Assembly: GCA_902795675.1 (NCBI GenBank)
Contig: CADBLZ010000016.1
Span: forward strand, 1 to 5,293
Reading direction: 5' to 3'
Origin: an uncultured Erysipelotrichaceae bacterium
Lineage (GTDB): Bacteria > Bacillota_I > Bacilli_A > RF39 > UBA660
DNA: 5,293 nucleotides
In this document: piece after piece, positions 1 to 5,293 of the stretch
How positions within the stretch are numbered: the first letter of the stretch is position 1
How the letters are laid out: each line of letters starts with the position of its first letter
The notes under the pieces: model-generated
The model's input: only the letters and a program-made list of their open reading frames with translations
Databases searched by the model: none
What the model was told of the DNA's origin: nothing
Translations under genes and position numbers: made by a program

Positions 1-1223
1 GCTTTATAACTTTCACTATCTTTATCTACTATGCTTTTTTCATAAGCTACACCTGCTGCAAAACCAGCATTATAACCTGAAATGTAATTAGCTGAATCTG
101 GGTTACTTCTTGAATCAGCATATTCTATACCATCTTCATAACCTTGTTTATATGAACTAGAATCCATAATAACTAATTTTAAGAAGTACTTCATTCCGTC
201 TTTCTTACCATCTTCGTAACCTTTTTTATAAGCTTTACTAGTTTCATCTAAAAGAACATCTTTATACTTCTTACCATCAACATACCCAGAACTATAACCA
301 TCTTCATAACCATCTACAAAGTCAGATAATTCATCAGCTAAGCCTCTATCACTAATTTCTTTCTTAAAAGCATTTATATATTCTTCATTATCTTCATCTG
401 TTCTATTGTTAGCAGCTTCTAAACCATCATCATAACCAAGAACAAAACCAGATAAATAAGATTTCTTATCTACGTCATTGTCACCAGTTCCAGTTCCTTC
501 TCCACCGCCATAGATATCATCTATTAATTCTGCTGCTCTTTTCTTACCAGCAGCTTCATCAGATAAGAATACTCTGATGTTTTGTTTCATTTCTAATCTA
601 TAAGTTTTAGGTGATCTAGCATTAACAGCATAAGGTATTAATAATAATGCTATTAAACCTAATCTAAAGATCTTTTTATTTTTTCTAGCTATAACAATTA
701 ATGCTAAAGCAGCAACTAAAGCTATAACAATAATAAGAACACTTAAGAAAGCACCTGTTTCTGGGTTTGATATTAAACCATTATCTACTAAACCGATTTC
801 TATTTCATTACTTAAATTACGAGGTTCAGTTATTTCCTTATTATAAGAAACTAATAACTTATAAGATTTAGAACTATTAGATGGTATTTCTTTACCTGTT
901 TCAGAAGTAAAATCATAACTAATATATTCATCACTTTGACCAGTTATCTTTTCTTCATCAATTTCAATCGATGCATTAGTACCATTAGTGATTTCAATTG
1001 TACAATCAAGATAATCACCAACGTCTTTAAATTTAGCATCATCCATGCTAATTATTAAACCTGCTACCGAAGTATTAAAGTTAGCTCTTTCTTCTCCTGA
1101 ATACTTATTAACACAATAAGCGTTTGTTATTTTAACATTCAAGTTACTATCAGCAGCTTTAACTACGCCTATACTTAAAATACATAAAAAGAATACAAAT
1201 ACTAAATATTTAAATCTCTTCAC
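1..1223 (-). CDS. Partial surface protein: signal peptide, NPETG motif, two hydrophobic segments, GYEDG repeats
   Basis: An open frame of 407 complete codons runs from a GTG at 1223 off the left edge, so the C-terminus is missing. Residues 1-23 form a signal peptide (KRFK, a hydrophobic core, then VVKAAD). Residues 24-152 are a Cys-poor (C37, C74), beta-rich-looking domain, probably extracellular. NPETG at 153-157 precedes a hydrophobic stretch (158-179) and RKNKK, the layout of an LPxTG-like sorting signal. Unusually, the protein continues: a second hydrophobic segment (185-202, ending AVNA) follows, then a charged region, a Gly/Thr linker (239-247) and YxxGYEDG-type repeats from 263 on. Predicted topology puts both the N-terminal domain and the repeats outside, joined by a membrane hairpin. 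GTG was chosen because AGGAGAG lies 6 bases upstream and the signal peptide begins there; an in-frame ATG at 1253 lacks a good site. I do not recognise the family, so function is unknown. That it is secreted or membrane-bound is likely. Confidence 0.8.
   Translation of the reverse strand, partial: MKRFKYLVFVFFLCILSIGVVKAADSNLNVKITNAYCVNKYSGEERANFNTSVAGLIISMDDAKFKDVGDYLDCTIEITNGTNASIEIDEEKITGQSDEYISYDFTSETGKEIPSNSSKSYKLLVSYNKEITEPRNLSNEIEIGLVDNGLISNPETGAFLSVLIIVIALVAALALIVIARKNKKIFRLGLIALLLIPYAVNARSPKTYRLEMKQNIRVFLSDEAAGKKRAAELIDDIYGGGEGTGTGDNDVDKKSYLSGFVLGYDDGLEAANNRTDEDNEEYINAFKKEISDRGLADELSDFVDGYEDGYSSGYVDGKKYKDVLLDETSKAYKKGYEDGKKDGMKYFLKLVIMDSSSYKQGYEDGIEYADSRSNPDSANYISGYNAGFAAGVAYEKSIVDKDSESYK
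51..437 (-). repeat. Degenerate GYEDG-type protein repeats
   Basis: Within the surface protein, residues 263-391 contain spaced copies of a Gly-Tyr-acidic-Asp-Gly unit: GYDDG at 263, GYEDG at 305, GYVDG at 313, GYEDG at 335 and 361, and the weaker GYNAGFAAG at 383. Several are preceded by Tyr-Lys-x-Gly or Tyr-x-x-Gly. The underlying 15-base unit recurs almost unchanged at 423-437, 297-311, 207-221 and 129-143. Spacing between the main units shrinks from 42 to 30, 26 and 22 residues, so this is a degenerate, not a perfect tandem, repeat. The array continues towards the window edge. Comparable GYxxG repeats occur in various Gram-positive surface proteins and in Yae1-type domains; I cannot tell which, if any, is related. 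Confidence 0.7.
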
Positions 1224-1229
1224 TTCAAA

Positions 1230-1236
1230 CTCTCCT
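1230..1236 (-). promoter_or_regulatory. Ribosome binding site that fixes the GTG start of the surface protein
   Basis: The minus strand reads AGGAGAG, 6 bases before the GTG at 1223. It is the only strong Shine-Dalgarno match near either candidate start and supports GTG over the in-frame ATG ten codons upstream. Confidence 0.75.
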
Positions 1237-1278
1237 CTTATATAACAAGTCATATTTCTCGGCCATTATATTAAATTA

Positions 1279-1287
1279 ATTATAGCA
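1279..1287 (-). promoter_or_regulatory. Extended -10 promoter for the surface protein gene
   Basis: The minus strand reads TGCTATAAT, a perfect -10 hexamer (1279-1284) with the TGn extension (1285-1287). No good -35 is seen at 17 bases; a TTGCTT at 1305-1310 has a 20-base spacer and is weak. Extended -10 promoters often tolerate a poor -35. A second TATAAT at 1265-1270 could serve as an alternative. The predicted leader is about 50 bases and no riboswitch-like fold is evident. The site lies just downstream of the sufD terminator, so the surface protein gene is most likely its own transcription unit. Confidence 0.55.
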
Positions 1288-1312
1288 CAATAAAAAAATA
1301 AATAAAGCAAAT

Positions 1313-1337
1313 AAAAAATTCCGTATATTACGGAATT
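1313..1337 (-). terminator. Rho-independent terminator ending the suf operon
   Basis: A perfect 9-bp stem (arms 1329-1337 and 1317-1325, each AATTCCGTA or its complement) closes a 3-base loop. On the minus strand it runs directly into six T residues (1318-1313, two of them in the stem). The first stem base is the second base of the sufD TAA codon (1338-1336), so hairpin and stop codon overlap. It separates the suf operon from the surface protein gene. Confidence 0.85.
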
Positions 1338-2346
1338 ATATTATTTGATCTATATAATTAGATACTTCATTTTCTATTTCTTCATTATTAATCTCTTTAA
1401 TAATCTTATTAAAGTTGGATTTAATAATTAACTTTTCAGCATCTAATCTTTCTAAACCTCTACTCATTAAATAGAATAGTTTTTCTTCATCTATCTTACC
1501 AGAAGATACACCATGAGCACCTTCTACATCCTCTTCTCCACAAAGAAGAACAGGTAGTGATCGACTTATTACTGTATCATCTGCTAATACGACATTTTCG
1601 TTTTCTATTCCACTGGATTTACTACAACCACTTATAAAATCAATAATACCTTTAAAATGTTTAATAGCATTATCTTTTAAATAACCTTGTACTTCTAATC
1701 TATTAATAGATTCTTTACCAGTATTTTTTAGATAATAATTATAATCTATTAAATCATTATTTAAACCTATATATAGATTATTAACATAGAACTTACCTTT
1801 TTCTAAACTATTAGAATTAATATTATTAATTCTTATCTTACCATTCATATCTAAGATATTTAATTTAATGTTAGCTTTTTTCTCTATATCACCATTAATA
1901 GCAATAAATGAATCACTATTATTATTTAACATGTTAATAACTGTTATATTACTAACACTATCTTGTCCACCAGTTATATTTAATACTAAGTGATGGAAGT
2001 TAGTTGTATTAATACTACTAGTATATTTAATAATAATATTACTTTTAGTATTACTATTTAATTTAATATTAATGTTATCAATTAAATTATCATTATTAAA
2101 TTCATAAATTAATATAATATCTTTATTATCATTTATATCAATATCAACATTCTTATATTTACTAAATGTTAAACCAATATCAGAAGTAATATCTTTGTTA
2201 GTATCATTTATTATAATATCACTAGATCCATTAACAATATAATCATGGAAATTATATTCAGTTGGTAGATCAAGAGATACTTTAATGTTATTCATTTTAA
2301 AACCATTAGAAGTTTTAACTTTAGTTTCATTTAAAATATATTCCAT
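1336..2346 (-). CDS. sufD: SufD, Fe-S cluster assembly scaffold subunit (short form)
   Basis: SufD pairs with SufB and two SufC subunits in the cytosolic SufBC2D complex that builds Fe-S clusters. The C-terminal part is clearly SufD-like: residues 251-299 contain VVLADDT, LPVLLCGEEDVEGAHG and KIDEEKLFYLMSRGL. H278 in GAHG appears to correspond to E. coli H360, a residue important for cluster assembly. At 336 residues it is shorter than typical SufD (about 420-440). The N-terminal helical region is largely absent, and residues 40-210 are very rich in Asn, Ile, Asp and Lys with little recognisable similarity beyond a beta-helix-like pattern. The ATG lies one base after the sufB stop, with AGGT 4 bases upstream and GAGGGGA 12 bases upstream, so translation is probably coupled. 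SufD rather than a second SufB is supported by the CGEEDVEGAHG motif and gene order. Confidence 0.9.
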   Translation of the reverse strand: MEYILNETKVKTSNGFKMNNIKVSLDLPTEYNFHDYIVNGSSDIIINDTNKDITSDIGLTFSKYKNVDIDINDNKDIILIYEFNNDNLIDNINIKLNSNTKSNIIIKYTSSINTTNFHHLVLNITGGQDSVSNITVINMLNNNSDSFIAINGDIEKKANIKLNILDMNGKIRINNINSNSLEKGKFYVNNLYIGLNNDLIDYNYYLKNTGKESINRLEVQGYLKDNAIKHFKGIIDFISGCSKSSGIENENVVLADDTVISRSLPVLLCGEEDVEGAHGVSSGKIDEEKLFYLMSRGLERLDAEKLIIKSNFNKIIKEINNEEIENEVSNYIDQII

Positions 2347-2347
2347 C

Positions 2348-3754
2348 TTAACCTATCGTCCCCTCTAGTTCTAGATCTATTAAACGATTCATTTCAACTG
2401 CATATTCAACTGGGAATACTTTAGCGATTGGATCAGCAAAGCCACGAACAATTAATGCTTTAGCTTCACTTTCTGTTAAACCTCTACTCATTAAGTAATA
2501 GATTGCTTCTTCACTTATCTTACCAATCTTCGCTTCATGAGCAAATTCTACATCATCACAGTTTAATGTATTAACAGGTATCGTATCACTTCTTGAAATA
2601 CTATCCATCATAAGTGATTCACATGATAAAGCTATCTTTGATTTCTTAGCTTGTTTCTTTACTAAGACATTACTTCTAAATGTACATATACCACCATCTT
2701 TAGAGATTGATTTAGAATCAACTACAACAGATGTATGTGGAGCATTACAAACAACTTTAATACCCGTATCTAAGTTTTGACCAATACCAGCAAAAGAGAT
2801 ACCTGTAAATTCACATTTAGCATTCTCCCCATTTAAAATACTTAATGGATATAACATCGATACTTTAGAACCAAATGAACCCATGATCCATTCAATCTTA
2901 CCATTCTCTTCTACTAAGCATTTCTTAGTATTAAGATTTAACATATTTTTAGACCAGTTCTCAATTGTTGAGAATCTTAAATAAGCATTCTTCTTAACAA
3001 CTAATTCAACACAACCAGCATGTAAATTTAAATCGTTATAACCTGGTGCTGAACAACCTTCAATAAATTGTAATGAAGAATCTTCTTCAACAATTATTAA
3101 TGTATGTTCAAATTGACCAGAACCTTTTTCATTTAATCTAAAATAACTTTGTAATGGTAAATCTAATTTAACTCCTTTAGGTATATAAACAAATGAACCA
3201 CCAGAGAATAAAGCATAATGAAGGGCAATATATTTATGATCTGTTAAAGGTACTATTTTAGTAAAGTATTCTTTAACTAATTCTGGATATTCTTTTAAAG
3301 CTACATCAAAGTTAGTATATATAACACCTAACTTTTTCATTTTTTCTTCTAAGTTATGATAAACAATTTCTGAATCGAATTGTGCACCAACACCAGCTAA
3401 AGATTCTTTTTCTGCTTCAGGAATACCTAACTTATCAAAGACATTCTTTATATCTTCTGGTACATCCTCCCATTTTCTTTTTTCAGTATCAATTGATTTA
3501 ACATATGTAGCTATTTTATTAATATCTAAATAACTTATATCTGGTCCCCAATTAGGATCTTCTAATTCATAGAATAGTTTTAAAGCTTTAAGTCTTATAT
3601 CTAAAACCCATTCTGGTTCATTTTTTTCTTTAGATATATTTCTAACAATATCTTCTGTTAAACCATATTCTTTTATAATAGCTGTATTAGTTGTTTTAGT
3701 ATTATAGATATTAGTTAAGTTTTCATCTTGATATTGTGTTATATCAGTTTTCAT
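2348..3754 (-). CDS. sufB: SufB, Fe-S cluster assembly scaffold subunit
   Basis: A full-length SufB of 468 residues, the core scaffold on which sulfide and iron are assembled in the cytosol. An N-terminal helical region (about 1-165, with EPEWVLDIRLKAL at 46-58) precedes a beta-helix core and a C-terminal helical region ending in the typical EYAVEMNRLIDLELEGTIG. Aligned by eye, C234 in EGCSAP matches the sulfur-accepting Cys254 of E. coli SufB. C378 in SCESLMMD matches Cys405, and E407 in AHEAKIG matches Glu434, near the SufB-SufD interface. The stretch SRSDTIP (387-393) is typical of Gram-positive SufB. The ATG overlaps the end of sufC by 11 bases, and the AAGGA ribosome site (3765-3769) lies inside sufC, so the two are probably translationally coupled. 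It is the best conserved gene in the window. Confidence 0.97.
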   Translation of the reverse strand: MKTDITQYQDENLTNIYNTKTTNTAIIKEYGLTEDIVRNISKEKNEPEWVLDIRLKALKLFYELEDPNWGPDISYLDINKIATYVKSIDTEKRKWEDVPEDIKNVFDKLGIPEAEKESLAGVGAQFDSEIVYHNLEEKMKKLGVIYTNFDVALKEYPELVKEYFTKIVPLTDHKYIALHYALFSGGSFVYIPKGVKLDLPLQSYFRLNEKGSGQFEHTLIIVEEDSSLQFIEGCSAPGYNDLNLHAGCVELVVKKNAYLRFSTIENWSKNMLNLNTKKCLVEENGKIEWIMGSFGSKVSMLYPLSILNGENAKCEFTGISFAGIGQNLDTGIKVVCNAPHTSVVVDSKSISKDGGICTFRSNVLVKKQAKKSKIALSCESLMMDSISRSDTIPVNTLNCDDVEFAHEAKIGKISEEAIYYLMSRGLTESEAKALIVRGFADPIAKVFPVEYAVEMNRLIDLELEGTIG

Positions 3755-4487
3755 AAGACTTATATCCTTCTTTATCTATCTTATTAGCTAAACTAATATC
3801 TCCAGTTTCAACTATACGACCATTAAGTAATACATGTACTTTATCAACATTTAAATCTTCTAGTATCTTAGTTGAGTGTGTAATTATTAAGATAGCATTC
3901 TTATCATTCTTAAATGTTTTAATACCTTTAACTACTGCTTTAATAGCATCAACATCTAAACCAGAATCTGTTTCATCTAAAATAGCTAACTTAGGATTAA
4001 AGACTAACATTTGTAACATTTCGTCTTTCTTCTTTTCTCCACCAGAGAAACCTACATTAAATTCTCTAGATATATATGATTTATCCATATTAATCTTTTC
4101 ACAGTTTTCATTTACTTCTCTATATATTTTAGAAATAGATGCATTATCTGGATCAATACTCTTCTTAACTGTACTTAACATATTAGCTACAGTAACACCA
4201 GGTATTTCAATAGGTGTTTGGAAAGACATAAAAATACCTTTCTTAGCTATTTCTGTAGTTGATTCATTAGTTATATCTTCACCTAAGAATTTAATAGTAC
4301 CATCAGTTTTAATATATCTAGGAGAAGAAAATATAGTATTAGCTAAAGTTGATTTACCTGAACCATTAGGTCCCATAATAACATGTATTTCACCTTCATT
4401 TATTTCTAAATCTAAACCTTTTAAAATATGTTTATTATGATCATCTTCAGCAATTGTATTTAAATTATTTATTTCAAGTAATTTCAT
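3744..4487 (-). CDS. sufC: SufC, ABC-type ATPase of the Fe-S assembly complex
   Basis: SufC is a soluble ABC ATPase that drives conformational change in SufB-SufD rather than transport. All ABC motifs are present: Walker A GPNGSGKST (39-47), Q-loop Q90 in SFQTPIEIPGV, signature FSGGEKKKDE (147-156), Walker B LAILDE (167-172) followed by TDSGLD, and switch His H204. The SGGEKK signature and the TPIEIPGV segment mark the SufC subfamily rather than an importer or exporter ATPase. Length (247) is normal for the family. It starts 5 bases after a strong AGGAGG site that contains the stop codon of the upstream regulator, and it ends in TGA inside the start of sufB. First structural gene of the operon. 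Confidence 0.97.
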   Translation of the reverse strand: MKLLEINNLNTIAEDDHNKHILKGLDLEINEGEIHVIMGPNGSGKSTLANTIFSSPRYIKTDGTIKFLGEDITNESTTEIAKKGIFMSFQTPIEIPGVTVANMLSTVKKSIDPDNASISKIYREVNENCEKINMDKSYISREFNVGFSGGEKKKDEMLQMLVFNPKLAILDETDSGLDVDAIKAVVKGIKTFKNDKNAILIITHSTKILEDLNVDKVHVLLNGRIVETGDISLANKIDKEGYKSYEN

Positions 4488-4492
4488 ATTAT

Positions 4493-4499
4493 CCTCCTA
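4493..4499 (-). promoter_or_regulatory. sufC ribosome binding site merged with the rrf2 stop codon
   Basis: The minus strand reads TAGGAGG: TAG (4499-4497) ends the Rrf2 regulator and AGGAGG (4498-4493) is a near-perfect Shine-Dalgarno sequence 5 bases before the sufC ATG. A terminating ribosome would sit on the initiation site, pointing to translational coupling of regulator and sufC. Confidence 0.85.
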
Positions 4500-4889
4500 C
4501 ATGTAATCTTCTAGTGTTTTACTATCTAAAAAATCACTAATTGTTTTATTTAAATCACGCCATAATGCGAATGTTTTACAAGCATGTGCTTTAGTACATC
4601 CACCATGAACGCAATCAGTTACATTTAAATCCCCTTCAGCGATTCTTAAAATATCACCTATCTTATAATCCTTAGGTGCATACTTAAGTTTATAACCGCC
4701 AGTTCCACCTCTTGATGATATAAAGAAATCAGAGTTCTTAAAGTTTAACATAATCTTTTCTAAATACTTTAAAGATATATTTTCTTTCTCTGATATTTCT
4801 TTTAAAGATATAAATTTATCTTCTTTATATCCTGATGCAACATCTAACATAATGAGTAAACCATATCTTCCTTTAGTTGATATTTTCAT
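4497..4889 (-). CDS. Rrf2-family (IscR-like) transcriptional regulator of the suf operon
   Basis: A 130-residue Rrf2-family winged-helix repressor. It begins with the family hallmark MKISTKGRYGLLIMLDVA, has the helix-turn-helix at about 28-50 (SLKEISEKENISLKYLEKIM) and the wing SSRGGTGGYKL (58-68). A cysteine cluster follows: C93, C98 and C104, just before ALWRDL, where IscR and NsrR bind a [2Fe-2S] or [4Fe-4S] cluster. The spacing is C-x4-C-x5-C, and the position of E. coli IscR His107 is Phe here; H96 and H102 lie within the loop. The start is the ATG at 4889 with GAGG 8 bases upstream. A longer frame from a TTG at 4937 runs through the promoter and lacks family similarity. Position at the head of sufCBD supports a role as autoregulated Fe-S sensor of this operon, by analogy with IscR. 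CymR- or NsrR-like functions are less likely. Confidence 0.93.
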   Translation of the reverse strand: MKISTKGRYGLLIMLDVASGYKEDKFISLKEISEKENISLKYLEKIMLNFKNSDFFISSRGGTGGYKLKYAPKDYKIGDILRIAEGDLNVTDCVHGGCTKAHACKTFALWRDLNKTISDFLDSKTLEDYM

Positions 4890-4908
4890 ATATATCGCCT
4901 CGATTGAT

Positions 4909-4937
4909 ATTATACTACCAAAAAGGTAGGAATACAA
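4909..4937 (-). promoter_or_regulatory. Promoter of the rrf2-sufCBD operon
   Basis: A perfect -10 TATAAT (4909-4914) is separated by exactly 17 bases from a partial -35 TTGTAT (4932-4937, three of six consensus bases). Transcription would begin near 4902-4905, leaving a leader of only about 13-16 bases with the GAGG ribosome site almost at the 5' end. The weak -35 is consistent with a regulated promoter. No other promoter is evident inside the operon. Confidence 0.7.
4915..4929 (-). promoter_or_regulatory. Candidate Rrf2/IscR-type operator (CTACC-N5-GGTAG)
   Basis: A perfect 5-bp inverted repeat around five A:T pairs fills the spacer between the -35 and -10 elements and abuts the -10. A dimeric winged-helix repressor bound here would block RNA polymerase, and Rrf2 regulators commonly bind such two-fold symmetric sites in their own promoters. 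Assignment to the adjacent gene product is inferred from position; I cannot confirm a match to a curated motif. As RNA it would not be transcribed, being upstream of the predicted start. Confidence 0.6.
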
Positions 4938-4944
4938 ACAAAAT

Positions 4945-4970
4945 AAAAAAGAGATAATTAATTATCTCTT
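4945..4970 (-). terminator. Rho-independent terminator of the peroxidase gene
   Basis: A perfect 22-base palindrome (4949-4970, each arm AAGAGATAATT or its complement) is followed on the minus strand by a T run (4950-4945). With a 4-base loop the stem would be 9 bp. The first stem base is the second base of the TAA codon (4971-4969), the same arrangement as the terminator after sufD. It insulates the regulator promoter from upstream transcription. Confidence 0.85.
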
Positions 4971-5293
4971 ATTTTAATAGTTCACTAATTTTATCTTCCA
5001 TTACACTAGGACTTTCGATTGGTGAAACTCTCATAACAACATTACCTTCTTGATCTACTAAGAATTTAGTAAAGTTCCATAGAATATCACTTTCTTTAGT
5101 ACATGTAGTACTCATCTTTTTAATAGCACCCATAGCAAGTTTATTCTTTAAACCCTTAATATATTCTTTAGGTGAATTTTCTTTAATGTAAGTAAATACA
5201 CTATCCTCATTTTCACCATTAACATCAACTTTCTTTAGTTGATCAAATGTTGTGTTGTACTTAGCAGTACAAAATTCATGTATTTCATTATCA
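4969..5293 (-). CDS. Glutathione peroxidase-family protein, C-terminal part
   Basis: The last 107 codons of a gene that enters from the right edge; roughly the first 70-75 residues of a typical 160-185-residue protein lie outside. Family members reduce hydrogen peroxide or organic hydroperoxides; in most bacteria the electron donor is thioredoxin rather than glutathione. Visible diagnostic stretches are EIHEFC (3-8 of the visible part), FDQLKKVDVNGEN (16-28) and LWNFTKFLVDQEGNVV (71-86). W72-N73 supply the active-site Trp and Asn. The catalytic Cys (or Sec) and Gln are off-window, so activity cannot be judged. The segment before WNF (about 40-70) looks longer than in many bacterial homologues and carries an extra Cys, C64. 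It ends at TAA, with a terminator directly overlapping. It is transcribed towards the suf operon but insulated from it. Confidence 0.92.
   Translation of the reverse strand, partial: DNEIHEFCTAKYNTTFDQLKKVDVNGENEDSVFTYIKENSPKEYIKGLKNKLAMGAIKKMSTTCTKESDILWNFTKFLVDQEGNVVMRVSPIESPSVMEDKISELLK

Noticed and set aside
51..437. Recurring 15-base units as a CRISPR or intergenic repeat
   Set aside because: They are in one long open frame, have unequal spacing, and encode the GYEDG protein motif.
753..767. Canonical C-terminal sortase anchor
   Set aside because: The NPETG-plus-hydrophobic segment resembles one, but at least 223 further residues follow, so it cannot be called a standard cell-wall anchor.
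1224..1253. In-frame ATG at 1253 as start of the surface protein
   Set aside because: It would put ten polar residues before the signal peptide and would read through the strong AGGAGAG site that serves the GTG at 1223.
1224..1335. Riboswitch, T-box or small RNA in the gap before the surface protein gene
   Set aside because: After the terminator and promoter only about 50 leader bases remain, with no convincing fold or conserved element.
3711..3746. TGA as Trp, extending SufC past 3744
   Set aside because: SufC already has full family length at that codon, and the extension would only run a few more residues before another stop. The Trp codons checked are TGG.
4890..4937. N-terminal extension of the Rrf2 regulator from a TTG at 4937 (146 residues)
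   Set aside because: The extension is read from the -35, operator and -10 sequences, lacks a ribosome site, and the family starts at MKISTKGRYG, which has GAGG 8 bases upstream.
4949..4970. 22-base palindrome as a protein-binding or integration site
   Set aside because: It directly follows a stop codon and leads into a T run, which a rho-independent terminator explains fully.

Overview
All genes in this window lie on the minus strand, so transcription runs from right to left. The DNA is strongly A+T-rich and densely packed. The products are typical of low-GC Gram-positive bacteria (Firmicutes/Bacillota) or their Mollicutes-related gut relatives. The small intergenic gaps, Asn/Ile/Lys-rich proteins and an NPxTG-plus-membrane-anchor surface protein suggest an uncultured gut lineage of the RF39/TANB77 type, but that placement is inference. 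TGG encodes the tryptophans checked (such as SufB W49 and the peroxidase active-site Trp) and TGA ends sufC, so the standard bacterial code fits and the mycoplasma code does not.

Layout in transcription order: (1) 5293-4969, the C-terminal 107 residues of a glutathione peroxidase-family protein, closed by a hairpin terminator that begins inside its stop codon. (2) 4937-4909, a sigma-A-like promoter whose 17-bp spacer holds a perfect CTACC-N5-GGTAG inverted repeat, the likely operator. (3) 4889-1336, a four-gene operon rrf2 (iscR-like) - sufC - sufB - sufD. Its genes touch or overlap, and it ends in a second terminator that also starts inside the stop codon. (4) 1287-1224, a new promoter with an extended -10 and a strong ribosome binding site. 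(5) 1223-1, the first 407 residues of a secreted or membrane surface protein with an N-terminal signal peptide, an extracellular domain, an NPETG motif followed by a membrane segment, a second hydrophobic segment, and a C-terminal region of GYEDG-type repeats that runs off the window.

The central operon encodes the SufB-SufC-SufD scaffold that assembles Fe-S clusters. Its promoter-proximal gene encodes a cysteine-containing Rrf2 repressor that probably senses Fe-S status and controls its own operon. The cysteine desulfurase (SufS) and sulfur carrier (SufU), which usually complete Gram-positive suf operons, are not here: the operon terminates after sufD and the next gene is unrelated. The peroxidase upstream fits an oxidative-stress/Fe-S neighbourhood but has its own terminator.

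I found no RNA gene, mobile element, CRISPR array or gene-free stretch longer than about 115 bases. The Fe-S module is a known system. The least familiar parts are the surface protein, the short divergent SufD, the altered cluster-ligand set of the Rrf2 protein, and the two terminators built out of stop codons.
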